The translations under genes were made by a program, and so were the position numbers. Positions 8,403 through 17,261 of a DNA stretch of 64,000 nucleotides are shown one piece after another; the stretch's first letter is position 1, and each line of letters opens with the position of its first letter. The stretch comes from PVC group bacterium (GTDB lineage Bacteria; Verrucomicrobiota; Kiritimatiellia; CAIKKV01; CAITUY01), in NCBI GenBank assembly GCA_945890715.1, contig CAMDCX010000003.1, positions 1 through 64,000 on the forward strand. Reading direction: 5' to 3'. Below the pieces are notes generated by a model. That model was given only the letters and a program-made list of their open reading frames with translations, was not told where the DNA came from and ran no database searches.

Positions 8403-9791
8403 TCACTCCACCGGGTACTTAATCCCCATGAGTTTCGTCACAGCCTTGCAATGGGCGGACCACTCCTCGTTATGCCATTCCCGACCTGCCTTGATTCGCT
8501 CCCCATACCACCCAAAGTCAAGCCCGTTGGGCGCACCCCAATGCGTTTTCTTCAACACCGACTCGACCGCATCCATCGTCTCCAATTCGTCCAAATTGGC
8601 CTTGATATAGTTGTAGGCATCCCGGAACGGCATGCCCCGCCCCACCAACTCCAGCGCGCGATCAGTGGCAAAAACGCCGGGCGAAAAACTTTTGAGCAAC
8701 GCCCCGGGATTGACCTCCATTCGTTCCGTCATCTGCGCCATGCTTCGCAGACAGGATCGGGTTGTGGCAACACCCTCCATGAAGGGACCCTTGGTTTCCT
8801 GAAGGTCGCGGTTATACCCACTGGGCAGGCTTCGGGCAATGTCCATCACGGCCAGTTCGCAGGCCATCACTCGAGCCACACGAGCCCGAACCAACTCCAC
8901 CACATCGGGATTATTCTTCTGCGGCATGATACTGCTTCCCGTGCCGTATTCCGCCGGCAAAGTGAAATATCCGAATTCGGGCATGGTGAACAGCATCAGA
9001 TCCTGCGCCAGGCGGGACAGCGAAAGCATCACCTGCGTCATCGCCTGAAGAATCAGCGTCTCGATCTTTCCGCGGGCATTGTTGGCATACAAGACATTGT
9101 GAACCGGGCGACTAAACCCGAGTAGGCGCGCGGTGAGCACCCGGTCAATCGGAAGCGGGACGCCATAACTGGCCGCCGAACCAAGCGGACACTGGTCATT
9201 CAAGTCATACACCGCCATCAGCAAAGCGACATCGTCAAGCAGACTCTCCGCATGCGCCGACGCCCATAACCCCACCGAACTGGGCATGGCTGGTTGCATA
9301 TGCGTTCGCCCGACCATGGGAACCGTCTCGTGCCGCTTGGCAAATCCCACCAGAACGGCCGCTAGCGCCAGAGTTTCAGATACCGCTCCAATTAACTCTT
9401 CCCGGGCAAATAAACGAAGATCCACCGCAACCTGGTCGTTCCGACTACGACCCGTGTGAATCTTTTTGCCCAAATCTCCCAGCTTCGCAGTGAGAATCCG
9501 CTCCACGGCCAAGTGAACATCCTGATCGTCCAGGGAAATCGAAAACTGCCCCGCTGCCGCGCGCTGCATGATGGATCCCAATTCCCGAATCACAGCCTTG
9601 CACTCGGCTCCGGTGATCACCTTCGGACGGATTGGCATTCGCGAAAGCATGGTGACATGGGCGGCCGATCCAATACAGTCAGCTTGAACCAACGCCAAGT
9701 CAAGTTGCAGGTCACTTCCGGCGGTAAAATCAAGAACAGAGGGATCAATTGAGCCCACCGTAGTTTTGCGTGTCATCTTACGAGATGTCAT
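8403..9791 (-). CDS. argH: Argininosuccinate lyase
   Basis: A 462-residue cytoplasmic enzyme that splits argininosuccinate into arginine and fumarate, the last step of arginine synthesis. The fumarase-superfamily signature GSSIMPQKNNPD is present and carries the mobile serine loop. The conserved TGRSRNDQ-like block (HTGRSRNDQVAVD) and the MVGRTHMQPAMPSS block, with its catalytic histidine, are also seen. The length is normal. A possible second start is Met6. No other arg genes are adjacent, but speA, which consumes arginine, lies 5 kb away on the same strand. The upstream neighbours are two uncharacterised envelope proteins. Confidence 0.96.
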   Translation of the reverse strand: MTSRKMTRKTTVGSIDPSVLDFTAGSDLQLDLALVQADCIGSAAHVTMLSRMPIRPKVITGAECKAVIRELGSIMQRAAAGQFSISLDDQDVHLAVERILTAKLGDLGKKIHTGRSRNDQVAVDLRLFAREELIGAVSETLALAAVLVGFAKRHETVPMVGRTHMQPAMPSSVGLWASAHAESLLDDVALLMAVYDLNDQCPLGSAASYGVPLPIDRVLTARLLGFSRPVHNVLYANNARGKIETLILQAMTQVMLSLSRLAQDLMLFTMPEFGYFTLPAEYGTGSSIMPQKNNPDVVELVRARVARVMACELAVMDIARSLPSGYNRDLQETKGPFMEGVATTRSCLRSMAQMTERMEVNPGALLKSFSPGVFATDRALELVGRGMPFRDAYNYIKANLDELETMDAVESVLKKTHWGAPNGLDFGWYGERIKAGREWHNEEWSAHCKAVTKLMGIKYPVE

Positions 9792-9820
9792 GGAATCTTT
9801 TCCTCTGCTGACCCGGATTT

Positions 9821-11092
9821 TCAGGGCTTCTGGTATCGTTTCTCAGCGTCGTCAATATAGGACTCTATTTTACTTTTTTCAAGCTCGGGAACCAACCCCT
9901 CCCCGGGCCTCGGATTCTGATCTCGTCGCTTCCCGTCCATATCCCGCTCCACTTCATCAAGATAGGCTTCGCGGGAACGGGTCAGGGCTTCCAACTGTTT
10001 CAGGGCGGATTCAGCCCGGCTTAATCGCCATTTCAAGATCGGGGTCCAGGCTCCAGAAACCACTCCCTCGTAAAAACGGCCATACAAATTGGCAATCGCC
10101 CCCAGTTCCGGAGCCTTTCCCATCGTGACCATCTGAAGCCGCTCCATCTTAAGGGCTGCCCCGTTCGCGACAGCAACGGGCCATTTCTTCCGCGCCTCCA
10201 TGATTTCACGGGGTTGGAGGCACACTGGTTCCGGGGTATTGAATTCCATGGGCAACTCCGCCTTCACCTGATCAATCAGGGCTAGAGAAAGCCCGCCAAA
10301 TTCCTGAATGGCGAGACCCTGCCGCTGCCGCCACTCCTTCCACTGGACTTCCATCCCTGCCACGGACTCCATCTGAACGCCCGCCACGGCAAGCCATTCC
10401 GGAGATATCGCCTCCTGTCGCACCACTCGCTCCAGAACCCGGTCGAGGGCCTCGGGAACAGAATTGATCCACGCCACCAGAAGCCCGCACAGCGCCTGCC
10501 GACTATGCCACCCCTCGGGAAGGTGTTTCCACCCCATCACGGCCGAGGCAGGGGTTGTCCCCAAGTCCACTCCGGAAACCTTCAGGATTTTTCGATTCAT
10601 GGCCACTTGTTCCTTGTTCAGATTCCGGGCAAGTCCCACGCTCAACCACCGGGGAATCTCAGGAATAACAGCGGGCAACTCCGCCTCACGACGGCGACGA
10701 TCCACAATTCCCGTCAGAATCAACCGGATCAACCCTTCCTGAATCAGGTCGTAATCCACTGTGCCCGTCCGGGACAGGATAAGGTCGCGCTTCAACACCT
10801 CTCCGTTTCGTGAGCAGGATACGGATACGGGTCCGGACTCCTCCAGGACAATTTCGATTACGTTCCGACGCTCCGAAGAAATGGGCATTCCCAGAAACCG
10901 CTCGAACTGAAGGGTCATGTCTTCAGCCCAGCGAGTATAATTGGTATTTTCGAGAGTATCTGATCCCACCACCCGGTAGCGGCCTGAGGCACTCAGGGTT
11001 ACAACCGGAACGGAAAATGCAGAAGGCACCCATAAAAGCAGGAGGCAGGCGGTGAACCATTGACTATTCAGCATCGGGAATTGAAAACTCAC
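9821..11092 (-). CDS. Secreted protein of unknown function
   Basis: A 423-residue protein that I do not recognise. It has a signal peptide (about 8-28, cleavage near AFS) and a charged C-terminus likely to form a helical coiled coil (about 365-420). A middle section resembles the layout of MA-like gluzincin peptidases (a conserved IPRWLSVGLARNL after a helical block), but no HExxH zinc motif exists. If related, it is therefore an inactive or structural form. The GTG start overlaps the stop of the upstream zinc-ribbon gene (GTGA); an alternative ATG is at 11074. The coupling suggests the two proteins work together at the membrane. Confidence 0.6.
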   Translation of the reverse strand: MSFQFPMLNSQWFTACLLLLWVPSAFSVPVVTLSASGRYRVVGSDTLENTNYTRWAEDMTLQFERFLGMPISSERRNVIEIVLEESGPVSVSCSRNGEVLKRDLILSRTGTVDYDLIQEGLIRLILTGIVDRRRREAELPAVIPEIPRWLSVGLARNLNKEQVAMNRKILKVSGVDLGTTPASAVMGWKHLPEGWHSRQALCGLLVAWINSVPEALDRVLERVVRQEAISPEWLAVAGVQMESVAGMEVQWKEWRQRQGLAIQEFGGLSLALIDQVKAELPMEFNTPEPVCLQPREIMEARKKWPVAVANGAALKMERLQMVTMGKAPELGAIANLYGRFYEGVVSGAWTPILKWRLSRAESALKQLEALTRSREAYLDEVERDMDGKRRDQNPRPGEGLVPELEKSKIESYIDDAEKRYQKP

Positions 11093-11790
11093 GGAGCCAG
11101 CACCAGGGTGACCTTGGTGTCCTCGATCGCAACATTCTTCAGGAATGAAACCACTCGCTTTTCTCCGGTGATATCTGAAAACAAAGACCCAAAATAATCG
11201 ATCACAACATTTTTCGAGGATCCAGGCAGCGGAAGATGTCCGACTCGAGCCCGCTCAATCATCAAGACCCCGGCTTGAAATCCCGCCCGCATGTCCATGG
11301 TAACGGGAATCTTCACTTTAGCCAACCAGGCGATGTTCGTGGTCGGCACCCAGTCAAATCCTGCATAAAGGTCAAACATGCCCGTCTTGAGGTCAATGAT
11401 CAATTTCCCGGCCTTTCGGGACTTGGCCCGTTCCGTCAGAAATCCATTCAACTCCGCTTCCGTCAGGTCGATTTTGATTTCACGATTGTAGGACAACGCG
11501 GTTCGGGCCGCCTTTGCCTTGATCGGGATCTGGACCGAACCCGCGGCCTCGAAAAAGACAGGAGGTGCTTTGACCGGCCAGAGAATCGCCCCCGCCAATC
11601 CACCCACACTCAGGATCAGCACTCCCATCAACAAAACCCGGATCCATTTCCCATAATCAACTTCCCGCCGGGCATTCAAATCCGTCATGGATGTATCCTG
11701 CAGATTAAGCTTCTGTCCGCACGATGAGCAAAACACACGTCCCAGTTCATTTTGAAAACCACACTTTGAACACTCGATGCGAATAGCCAT
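11089..11790 (-). CDS. Zinc-ribbon single-pass membrane protein
   Basis: A 233-residue protein. The N-terminal zinc ribbon carries two CxxC pairs (CSKCGFQN and CSSCGQK, residues about 8-28). A linker and one membrane helix (about 50-70) follow, then a soluble domain of about 150 residues, presumably outside the cytoplasm, with alternating hydrophobic beta-strand patterns. I recognise no family for the distal domain. The gene is translationally coupled to the downstream secreted protein gene. The small cytoplasmic ribbon facing inward with a distal beta domain suggests a structural or sensory envelope role, but nothing shows this directly. Confidence 0.6.
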   Translation of the reverse strand: MAIRIECSKCGFQNELGRVFCSSCGQKLNLQDTSMTDLNARREVDYGKWIRVLLMGVLILSVGGLAGAILWPVKAPPVFFEAAGSVQIPIKAKAARTALSYNREIKIDLTEAELNGFLTERAKSRKAGKLIIDLKTGMFDLYAGFDWVPTTNIAWLAKVKIPVTMDMRAGFQAGVLMIERARVGHLPLPGSSKNVVIDYFGSLFSDITGEKRVVSFLKNVAIEDTKVTLVLAP

Positions 11791-11813
11791 GGCGGTCCTT
11801 TCGAGCCTCGGGA

Positions 11814-12047
11814 TTATTTTTTACTCTCGGTCGATCCGGAGTCGGCGCTGGCGCCACTCTTGTAACTGGAACTCCGGTAGTCGGTTTGATAAAAACCCGA
11901 TCCTTTGAAAATAATCCCGGACCCGGAGCCCATTAATCGCTTCACAGTTCCCTTGCATGTGGGACAACGCTTTAGTTTCGCGTCTTTGATATTCTGAAAG
12001 ACTTCAAAATGGCCGCATTTCTTACATTCATAATCATAGGTCGGCAT
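11814..12047 (-). CDS. FmdB-type zinc-ribbon protein
   Basis: A small 77-residue protein of the FmdB/CxxC_CxxC_SSSS family. It starts MPTYDYEC and has two CxxC pairs (CKKC and CPTC). The family G-S-GFYxTDYRSSSY segment follows, then a low-complexity Ser/Lys tail. The function of the family is not firmly established; a regulatory or RNA-associated role has been proposed for relatives. It lies 23 bases upstream of the zinc-ribbon membrane protein gene. Confidence 0.85.
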   Translation of the reverse strand: MPTYDYECKKCGHFEVFQNIKDAKLKRCPTCKGTVKRLMGSGSGIIFKGSGFYQTDYRSSSYKSGASADSGSTESKK

Positions 12048-12159
12048 AGTAACTCCAATTCAGAAAAGGCCTAAATCGTATCGGCGAAGCTCCGTCCTGT
12101 CAATGCTTCGAGAAAAACGGAGATACGGGAAACAGGAAGCATTCGCAGCCCGAAAAAGC

Positions 12160-12828
12160 CTATCCATTGACGTGAAGCCGATGAAGAATCTGCTCCACAA
12201 CCTGGTCAATGGAAAGGCCGGTTGTATCGACCACCTGGGCGTCGGGGGCAAGCTTAAGGGGAGCGGTTTTCCGCCCGGAATCACGCTGATCGCGTGTTTT
12301 TAGGGAATCCATGACCCGGTTGACATCCGCCGTTTCTCCGGCGGGCTTAAGTTCCGCATGACGGCGCCGGGCACGCTCCTCGGGACTTGCATCGAGATAA
12401 AACTTGGCGTCAGCCCCGGGAAACACCACCGTTCCAATATCGCGCCCTTCCATCACCAGATCTCCAAATTCGGCCATAGCCTGAAGCCATTGCGTCACCT
12501 GCGTCCTCACTTCAGGAATTGCCGCCACCCAGCTGACCTGTTCGCTGACGCGTTCGGTTCGAATCTCGGCCCGGGGCTCGACCCCATCAATCCGGTACCG
12601 CACCGCGCCCGCCTCGACAAAAAACACAACCTTCATGCAACCCATGGCGGCCACAACAGCCGCCGACTGCGCAGGGTCACAGCCCATCCCGGCGGCTTTC
12701 CAGGCAATCCCCCGGTACAAGGCGCCGGAATCCACATAGTGATACCCAAGCCCCGCCGCCACCTTTCGCGCCACGGTCGATTTCCCGGAGGCCGACGGCC
12801 CGTCAATTGCAATCACTTTATTCGGCAT
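12160..12828 (-). CDS. cmk: Cytidylate kinase
   Basis: A 222-residue enzyme that phosphorylates CMP and dCMP with ATP. The Walker A loop is IDGPSASGKST near the N-terminus. The DSGALYRG block, which takes the place of the usual DTGAMYR, and the GRDIGTVVFPGADAKFYLDAS block bind substrate. The LID arginines (ERARRR) are present. The start was moved from 12852 to MPNKVIAIDGP at 12828, which still overlaps the aroA stop by about 11 bases. Pairing with aroA is a common bacterial arrangement, often followed by rpsA, which is not found here. Confidence 0.95.
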   Translation of the reverse strand: MPNKVIAIDGPSASGKSTVARKVAAGLGYHYVDSGALYRGIAWKAAGMGCDPAQSAAVVAAMGCMKVVFFVEAGAVRYRIDGVEPRAEIRTERVSEQVSWVAAIPEVRTQVTQWLQAMAEFGDLVMEGRDIGTVVFPGADAKFYLDASPEERARRRHAELKPAGETADVNRVMDSLKTRDQRDSGRKTAPLKLAPDAQVVDTTGLSIDQVVEQILHRLHVNG

Positions 12829-14143
12829 GGCCGCCAACCTTTCGAAAATCATCCCAGAATTCCGGATAGGATTTGTTCACACAGGCAATATCGTCAAATC
12901 GCACGGGTGCGTCCGCAGTCATGGCAAGAATGGTCATCGCCATCGGAAGACGATGATCGCCGTAACTGTCAATCGACACTCCACCCCGCACCGTCGCCGG
13001 GCCCTCAATAACCATCCCGTCGGGTCGCTCTTCCACCTTGACCCCCATCCGGGTAAGATTGTCTACCACACTGCGGATCCGGTCGGATTCCTTGACCCGC
13101 AACTCGGCAGCGTCCCGGATAACCGTACGCCCCTCTGCGAGCGCACCGGCGACAGCGACCAGCGGAAGTTCATCAATCAAGTCAGGAATCTCAGCCCCGC
13201 AGATCTCAGTTCCCCGAAGCCGCCGCCCCTCGACGCGAATCGTGCCCATGTCCTCACAGGCTGTGGCATCAGTGCTTGCCTCAAAATGAATGGAAGCCCC
13301 CATGCGCCGCAAAACCGAAACCAGGGCATTCCGGCGGGGATTCCAGCCCACACCGGGCAACTCAACCGACCATCCCTCTCGGCAGGCTGCGGCCGTCATC
13401 CAGAATGCGGCGGAGGAAATATCGCCAGGCACATTCCAAGCGCGAGCCTGGATTTTCGGGCCTGCAGCGCCACAGCCCTTCAGGGAAACCCGAAGGCCAT
13501 CCACCCTGACCGGGATACCCATCGCCATCAGCAGTCGCTCCGTATGGTCACGCGTGGGACTGGCCTCCACAACCGTGGTCCGCCCTTCTGCAAACAAGCC
13601 GGCAAACAGCACGCAGGACTTCACCTGAGCCGAGGCGACCGGCGGGGCATACTCGATCCCACGCAGGGTTCCGCCCGTGATCCGGATCGGTGCGCACCCG
13701 TTATTCCCCAACAAATCAACAGCGGCTCCCATCCGGATCAATGGTTCGGAAATACGGCGCATGGGACGCGAGCGCAAGGAAGCATCCCCGGTCATTTCGG
13801 TGGTGAAAGTCTGTCCAGCCAGCAATCCGGCCAACAACCGGATACCGGTTCCTGAATTTCCCATATCCAATACTCCGGCAGGGCAATGAAACAATCCCCC
13901 GGTTCCCGTGATCCGGAGCTCATCCCCCATGAATTCAGCGTGGGCTCCCAGCCGGGTCATGGCCTCAAGAATCGTCACGCAGTCCTCACTCCGGAGAAAC
14001 CCCCGAACCGTCGAGGTGCCTGAAGCCAAGGATGCAAGCATGGCAATCCGGTGCGAAATACTCTTGTCTCCCGGAACCGACAAAACGCCGCGCATAGGCG
14101 GGCAAGGCGAGACCGTGATGCTCTTGGACTGTTGTGCGCTCAT
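12818..14143 (-). CDS. aroA: 3-phosphoshikimate 1-carboxyvinyltransferase (EPSP synthase)
   Basis: A 441-residue shikimate-pathway enzyme that joins phosphoenolpyruvate to shikimate-3-phosphate. The N-terminal VPGDKSISHR motif, the LDMGNSGTGIRLLAGLLAG phosphate/PEP loop, and the C-terminal blocks LRVKESDRI and SYGDHRLPMA are all seen. In the loop Gly-Thr-Gly lies where other enzymes have GNAGTAxR. The ORF track starts at 14215, but the extra 24 residues do not resemble the family, so ATG 14143 (MSAQQSK) is preferred; neither start has a strong Shine-Dalgarno. The gene sits in the same-strand series speA-rlmN-aroA-cmk. Confidence 0.94.
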   Translation of the reverse strand: MSAQQSKSITVSPCPPMRGVLSVPGDKSISHRIAMLASLASGTSTVRGFLRSEDCVTILEAMTRLGAHAEFMGDELRITGTGGLFHCPAGVLDMGNSGTGIRLLAGLLAGQTFTTEMTGDASLRSRPMRRISEPLIRMGAAVDLLGNNGCAPIRITGGTLRGIEYAPPVASAQVKSCVLFAGLFAEGRTTVVEASPTRDHTERLLMAMGIPVRVDGLRVSLKGCGAAGPKIQARAWNVPGDISSAAFWMTAAACREGWSVELPGVGWNPRRNALVSVLRRMGASIHFEASTDATACEDMGTIRVEGRRLRGTEICGAEIPDLIDELPLVAVAGALAEGRTVIRDAAELRVKESDRIRSVVDNLTRMGVKVEERPDGMVIEGPATVRGGVSIDSYGDHRLPMAMTILAMTADAPVRFDDIACVNKSYPEFWDDFRKVGGHAE

Positions 14144-14230
14144 AAAAAGTGCCGCCACTTTAACGAGCGGAAGAGGCAAGATCAAATTCAAATCACCCCT
14201 CTCCACGCTTGGCATGAAAACCGGCGGGCG

Positions 14231-15271
14231 TTACCGGGCCAGTTGTCCGCAGGCGGCCTGGATGTCGGCACCCAGCGAATGGCGACGCGTTGCCTTGAAC
14301 CCGGCTTTCTTTAGTTCCGCCAGGAATTCCCCTACCCGCTGCTCCTGAGACCCGCGCAGAACCTGTCCCGCAACAACCGGCGCAGGGCCGGGTGCCGGAT
14401 TATAAGGGATCAGGTTTACATGCACTTGCAATCCGGTCAGCCATTCCTTTAGCCCCGCACAATCAGCATCCGTATCCGTCAATCCCTCCAGCATCAGAAT
14501 CTCGATCATCACCGGTTGACCGTGAACTGTATTCCGCTCCAGGATTGCCTCACGAAGTTCCGGGAGCGGCCATTGGCGGCAAAACGGCATCAGTTCATCG
14601 CGGATACCCTGCCGCACGCTGTGCAGACTCACGGCAAGCCCGACCGAGGGAAAGCACGAGGACAGACGGCGTATGCCCTCCGGGATCCCAAGCGTGGAAA
14701 CCAGAAGATGCCGGCCCGAAAGATGAAATCCGCCCGGGCTACTCAACTGCTCCAGCGCCGGGAACACGTTCTCCATGTTGTGAAAGGGCTCACCCATTCC
14801 CATAAAAACCACATTCCTGAGACGGCGTCCCTCCGCCTGAAGCATTTCCCCCGTCTGGACAATCTGATCCAGAATTTCCGCCGGGGTGAGGTTACGAACA
14901 TCCTTCAGTCTTCCGGTGGCGCAGAACAGGCATCCCGCAACGCACCCGGTCTGTGATGACACGCATACTGAGGATCGACCGGTCTTGATGCGAAGCAGAA
15001 CGCTTTCGATACGGCGGTCATCCCGGGTTTTGAACAACACCTTGCTGGCTCCATCCAAAACCGAATGAAGGGTTTCAATCCGCTCCAGTTCATGGAATCT
15101 CACCGCCGTGCTCACTTCGGATCGCATCCCTTCCGGCACCTCGCCGAGGGCGGCATCCTGACCTGAAAAAGAACGGAGAAAAACGGCTCGCACGCGCCGG
15201 ATCACCTGCGGGTCAAGCCGGAGCCGACGCCTCAGCGCTTCTAGTCCAACTTGGTCGACAAAGGAAATCAC
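14231..15271 (-). CDS. rlmN: Dual-specificity rRNA/tRNA adenine-C2 methyltransferase RlmN
   Basis: A 346-residue radical-SAM enzyme that methylates C2 of A2503 in 23S rRNA and of A37 in some tRNAs. The CxxxCxxC cluster motif is CVAGCLFC. It is followed by VFMGMGEPFHNMENV, and the methyl-carrying cysteine region lies near the C-terminus (GADIQAACGQL). The GTG start overlaps the speA stop codon (GTGA), so translation is probably coupled. Cfr differs in insertion pattern and is less likely given the chromosomal context. Confidence 0.93.
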   Translation of the reverse strand: MISFVDQVGLEALRRRLRLDPQVIRRVRAVFLRSFSGQDAALGEVPEGMRSEVSTAVRFHELERIETLHSVLDGASKVLFKTRDDRRIESVLLRIKTGRSSVCVSSQTGCVAGCLFCATGRLKDVRNLTPAEILDQIVQTGEMLQAEGRRLRNVVFMGMGEPFHNMENVFPALEQLSSPGGFHLSGRHLLVSTLGIPEGIRRLSSCFPSVGLAVSLHSVRQGIRDELMPFCRQWPLPELREAILERNTVHGQPVMIEILMLEGLTDTDADCAGLKEWLTGLQVHVNLIPYNPAPGPAPVVAGQVLRGSQEQRVGEFLAELKKAGFKATRRHSLGADIQAACGQLAR

Positions 15272-17181
15272 TGTTCAAAATAGGTGTAACCGCGAATACC
15301 GGCTTTGTAGTCCTTCAGAAACGCATTCTTTTCCTTGGCGGTGATGAAGCCGTGCTTATAGGCCTTATCGGCACGCGACTTGATCGTCGCCACCATGCTT
15401 TCCGGGTCGTATTCCATGTACTTCAGAATTTCATCCACCCGATCCCCCGTGATCTGCTTGGCCGACTCAATACGGCCCTTGTCGTCAATCCTCACATGCA
15501 ACACGTTTGTGTTCCCCAGAAGATTATGCATATCCCCGATGGTTTCCTGATAAGCACCCGTCAGAAAAATGCCCATATAGTATTCTCGTCCATCCCATTC
15601 ATGGAGCGGCAGGACATGCTTGATATCGTGCAAATCAATGAACTTGTCGATCTTTCCATCCGAATCGCAGGTGATGTCCGCCAAAACCCCTTTGCGGGTC
15701 GGGCGCTGGCTGAGCCGGTGGATCGGCATAATCGGGAACAACTGATCAACGGCCCAGAAATCCGGAATGGACTGAAATACACTGAAGTTCCCGTAATACA
15801 CGTCGGCAATTGCGGAATCCAGACCCTCGAGTTCGTCGGGAATATACTTGCGTCCCCGCGTCATTTCGGACATCTGGCAGACGATGTGCCAGAAAATCGT
15901 TTCCGCCAGAGCCCGTTCGCGGAGCGAGATCGTTCCGTGAAGGAACAGGGTGCGCAGTTCGTCGCGATAGAACACGGCATCATGATAAGCCTCCTGCATG
16001 TTCCGGGGGGAAAGGGAATGGCAAACTTCCATCAGGTTTTGAAGCATCTCATGGGCATTCACATCCAGTTTCTCTGGAATGTTGAGGGGCTCGAAACGAC
16101 GCACATCCAGAATGTTGAAAATCAAAACCGAGTGATGCGCCACCGTGGCGCGCCCGGACTCGGTAATGAGTGTGGGATGCGGCACCCCACACTCATCAAG
16201 GGTATTCATGATCGTCTCGACCACCGTGGACGCATATTCGGCAGTAGAGTAATTGGTGCTACAGGCGAAATTGGTGTGGGAACCATCATAGTCCACGGCC
16301 AACCCTCCGCCCATATTCAGAATCCCCATTCCCGCCCCCTCACGAACGAGCTCAACATAGAAACGGCAGGCTTCCCGCAGCGCGGTACGCACCCTGCGGA
16401 TGTCCGACACCTGGCTACCCAGATGGTAGTGCAGCATCTGCAGACAGTCCAACCTGTCGCGCTGACGCAACTGATCGACCATCTCTATGATCTGACTGGC
16501 ATCGAGACCAAACTTGCTACGATCCCCACCCGACGAATCCCAATGCCCGCCGGCCCGACTCGACAACTTAGCGCGCACTCCCAGTACAGGCCGGATATCC
16601 AGACGCTCCGCTCGAGACAAAACAAGCTCCAGTTCACTGGGCATTTCTATAACCAGCACGGTGCGGGTCCCCATCTTCAAAGCCTGGAGAGCCATGTCGA
16701 TGAATTCCTCGTCCTTGTAGCCGTTGCAGATCACAAAGGCTTCCGGATCCTTCATGAGGGCGAGCGCGGCAATGAGCTCGGCCTTGCTGCCCGCCTCAAT
16801 GCCGTGGTGATACTCACGCCCGTATTCCGTGATATCGCCCACCACGGCGTCCTGCTGATTCACCTTGATGGGGAAAACACCACGATACTGCCCCTGGTAG
16901 GCGGCATCAAATATGGCCCACCGGAAACTCTCGTTGATCTCCTTGATGCGTGAGGCCAGGATGTTGGAAAAACGAATCAGAACGGGCATATTCAGCCCGC
17001 GCCCATGACACTCGTCAATCAAGTGCATGAGACTGATTTCCGTGGGACTTTTCGGACCGTTCGGGCGAACCATGACTTCACCGCCGGGCGAGATGTCAAA
17101 ATACCCCTGTCCCCAGTTCCGGATCCCGTACAATTCGGCGGAATTTTCCGCCGTCCACCGTGTCAATGCCTCATGCCTCAT
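15268..17181 (-). CDS. speA: Biosynthetic arginine decarboxylase
   Basis: A 637-residue PLP enzyme of fold III that converts arginine to agmatine, the first step of polyamine synthesis by this route. The PLP lysine lies in FPIKVNQQ, with the conserved GSKAEL block, LHYHLGSQ and NMGGGLAVDYDGS phosphate loop, and the C-terminal SIPDFWAVDQLFPIMP block. The length fits the family (about 630-660). An aguA/aguB or speB partner was not found in the window. It leads the speA-rlmN-aroA-cmk series. The large opposite-strand ORF (15352-16953) is a codon shadow. Confidence 0.96.
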   Translation of the reverse strand: MRHEALTRWTAENSAELYGIRNWGQGYFDISPGGEVMVRPNGPKSPTEISLMHLIDECHGRGLNMPVLIRFSNILASRIKEINESFRWAIFDAAYQGQYRGVFPIKVNQQDAVVGDITEYGREYHHGIEAGSKAELIAALALMKDPEAFVICNGYKDEEFIDMALQALKMGTRTVLVIEMPSELELVLSRAERLDIRPVLGVRAKLSSRAGGHWDSSGGDRSKFGLDASQIIEMVDQLRQRDRLDCLQMLHYHLGSQVSDIRRVRTALREACRFYVELVREGAGMGILNMGGGLAVDYDGSHTNFACSTNYSTAEYASTVVETIMNTLDECGVPHPTLITESGRATVAHHSVLIFNILDVRRFEPLNIPEKLDVNAHEMLQNLMEVCHSLSPRNMQEAYHDAVFYRDELRTLFLHGTISLRERALAETIFWHIVCQMSEMTRGRKYIPDELEGLDSAIADVYYGNFSVFQSIPDFWAVDQLFPIMPIHRLSQRPTRKGVLADITCDSDGKIDKFIDLHDIKHVLPLHEWDGREYYMGIFLTGAYQETIGDMHNLLGNTNVLHVRIDDKGRIESAKQITGDRVDEILKYMEYDPESMVATIKSRADKAYKHGFITAKEKNAFLKDYKAGIRGYTYFEQ

Positions 17182-17261
17182 TCCGTCGCCCTCCTACCAA
17201 GACATCAAAGCCGGAACATAACATGAGACGGGGTGATGTACAGTGAAAATGAACCCCTCTT

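Noticed and set aside
15352-16953. Plus-strand 533-codon ORF opposite speA
   Set aside because: It mirrors the speA reading frame, has no recognisable motif and lies wholly within a clear arginine decarboxylase gene.
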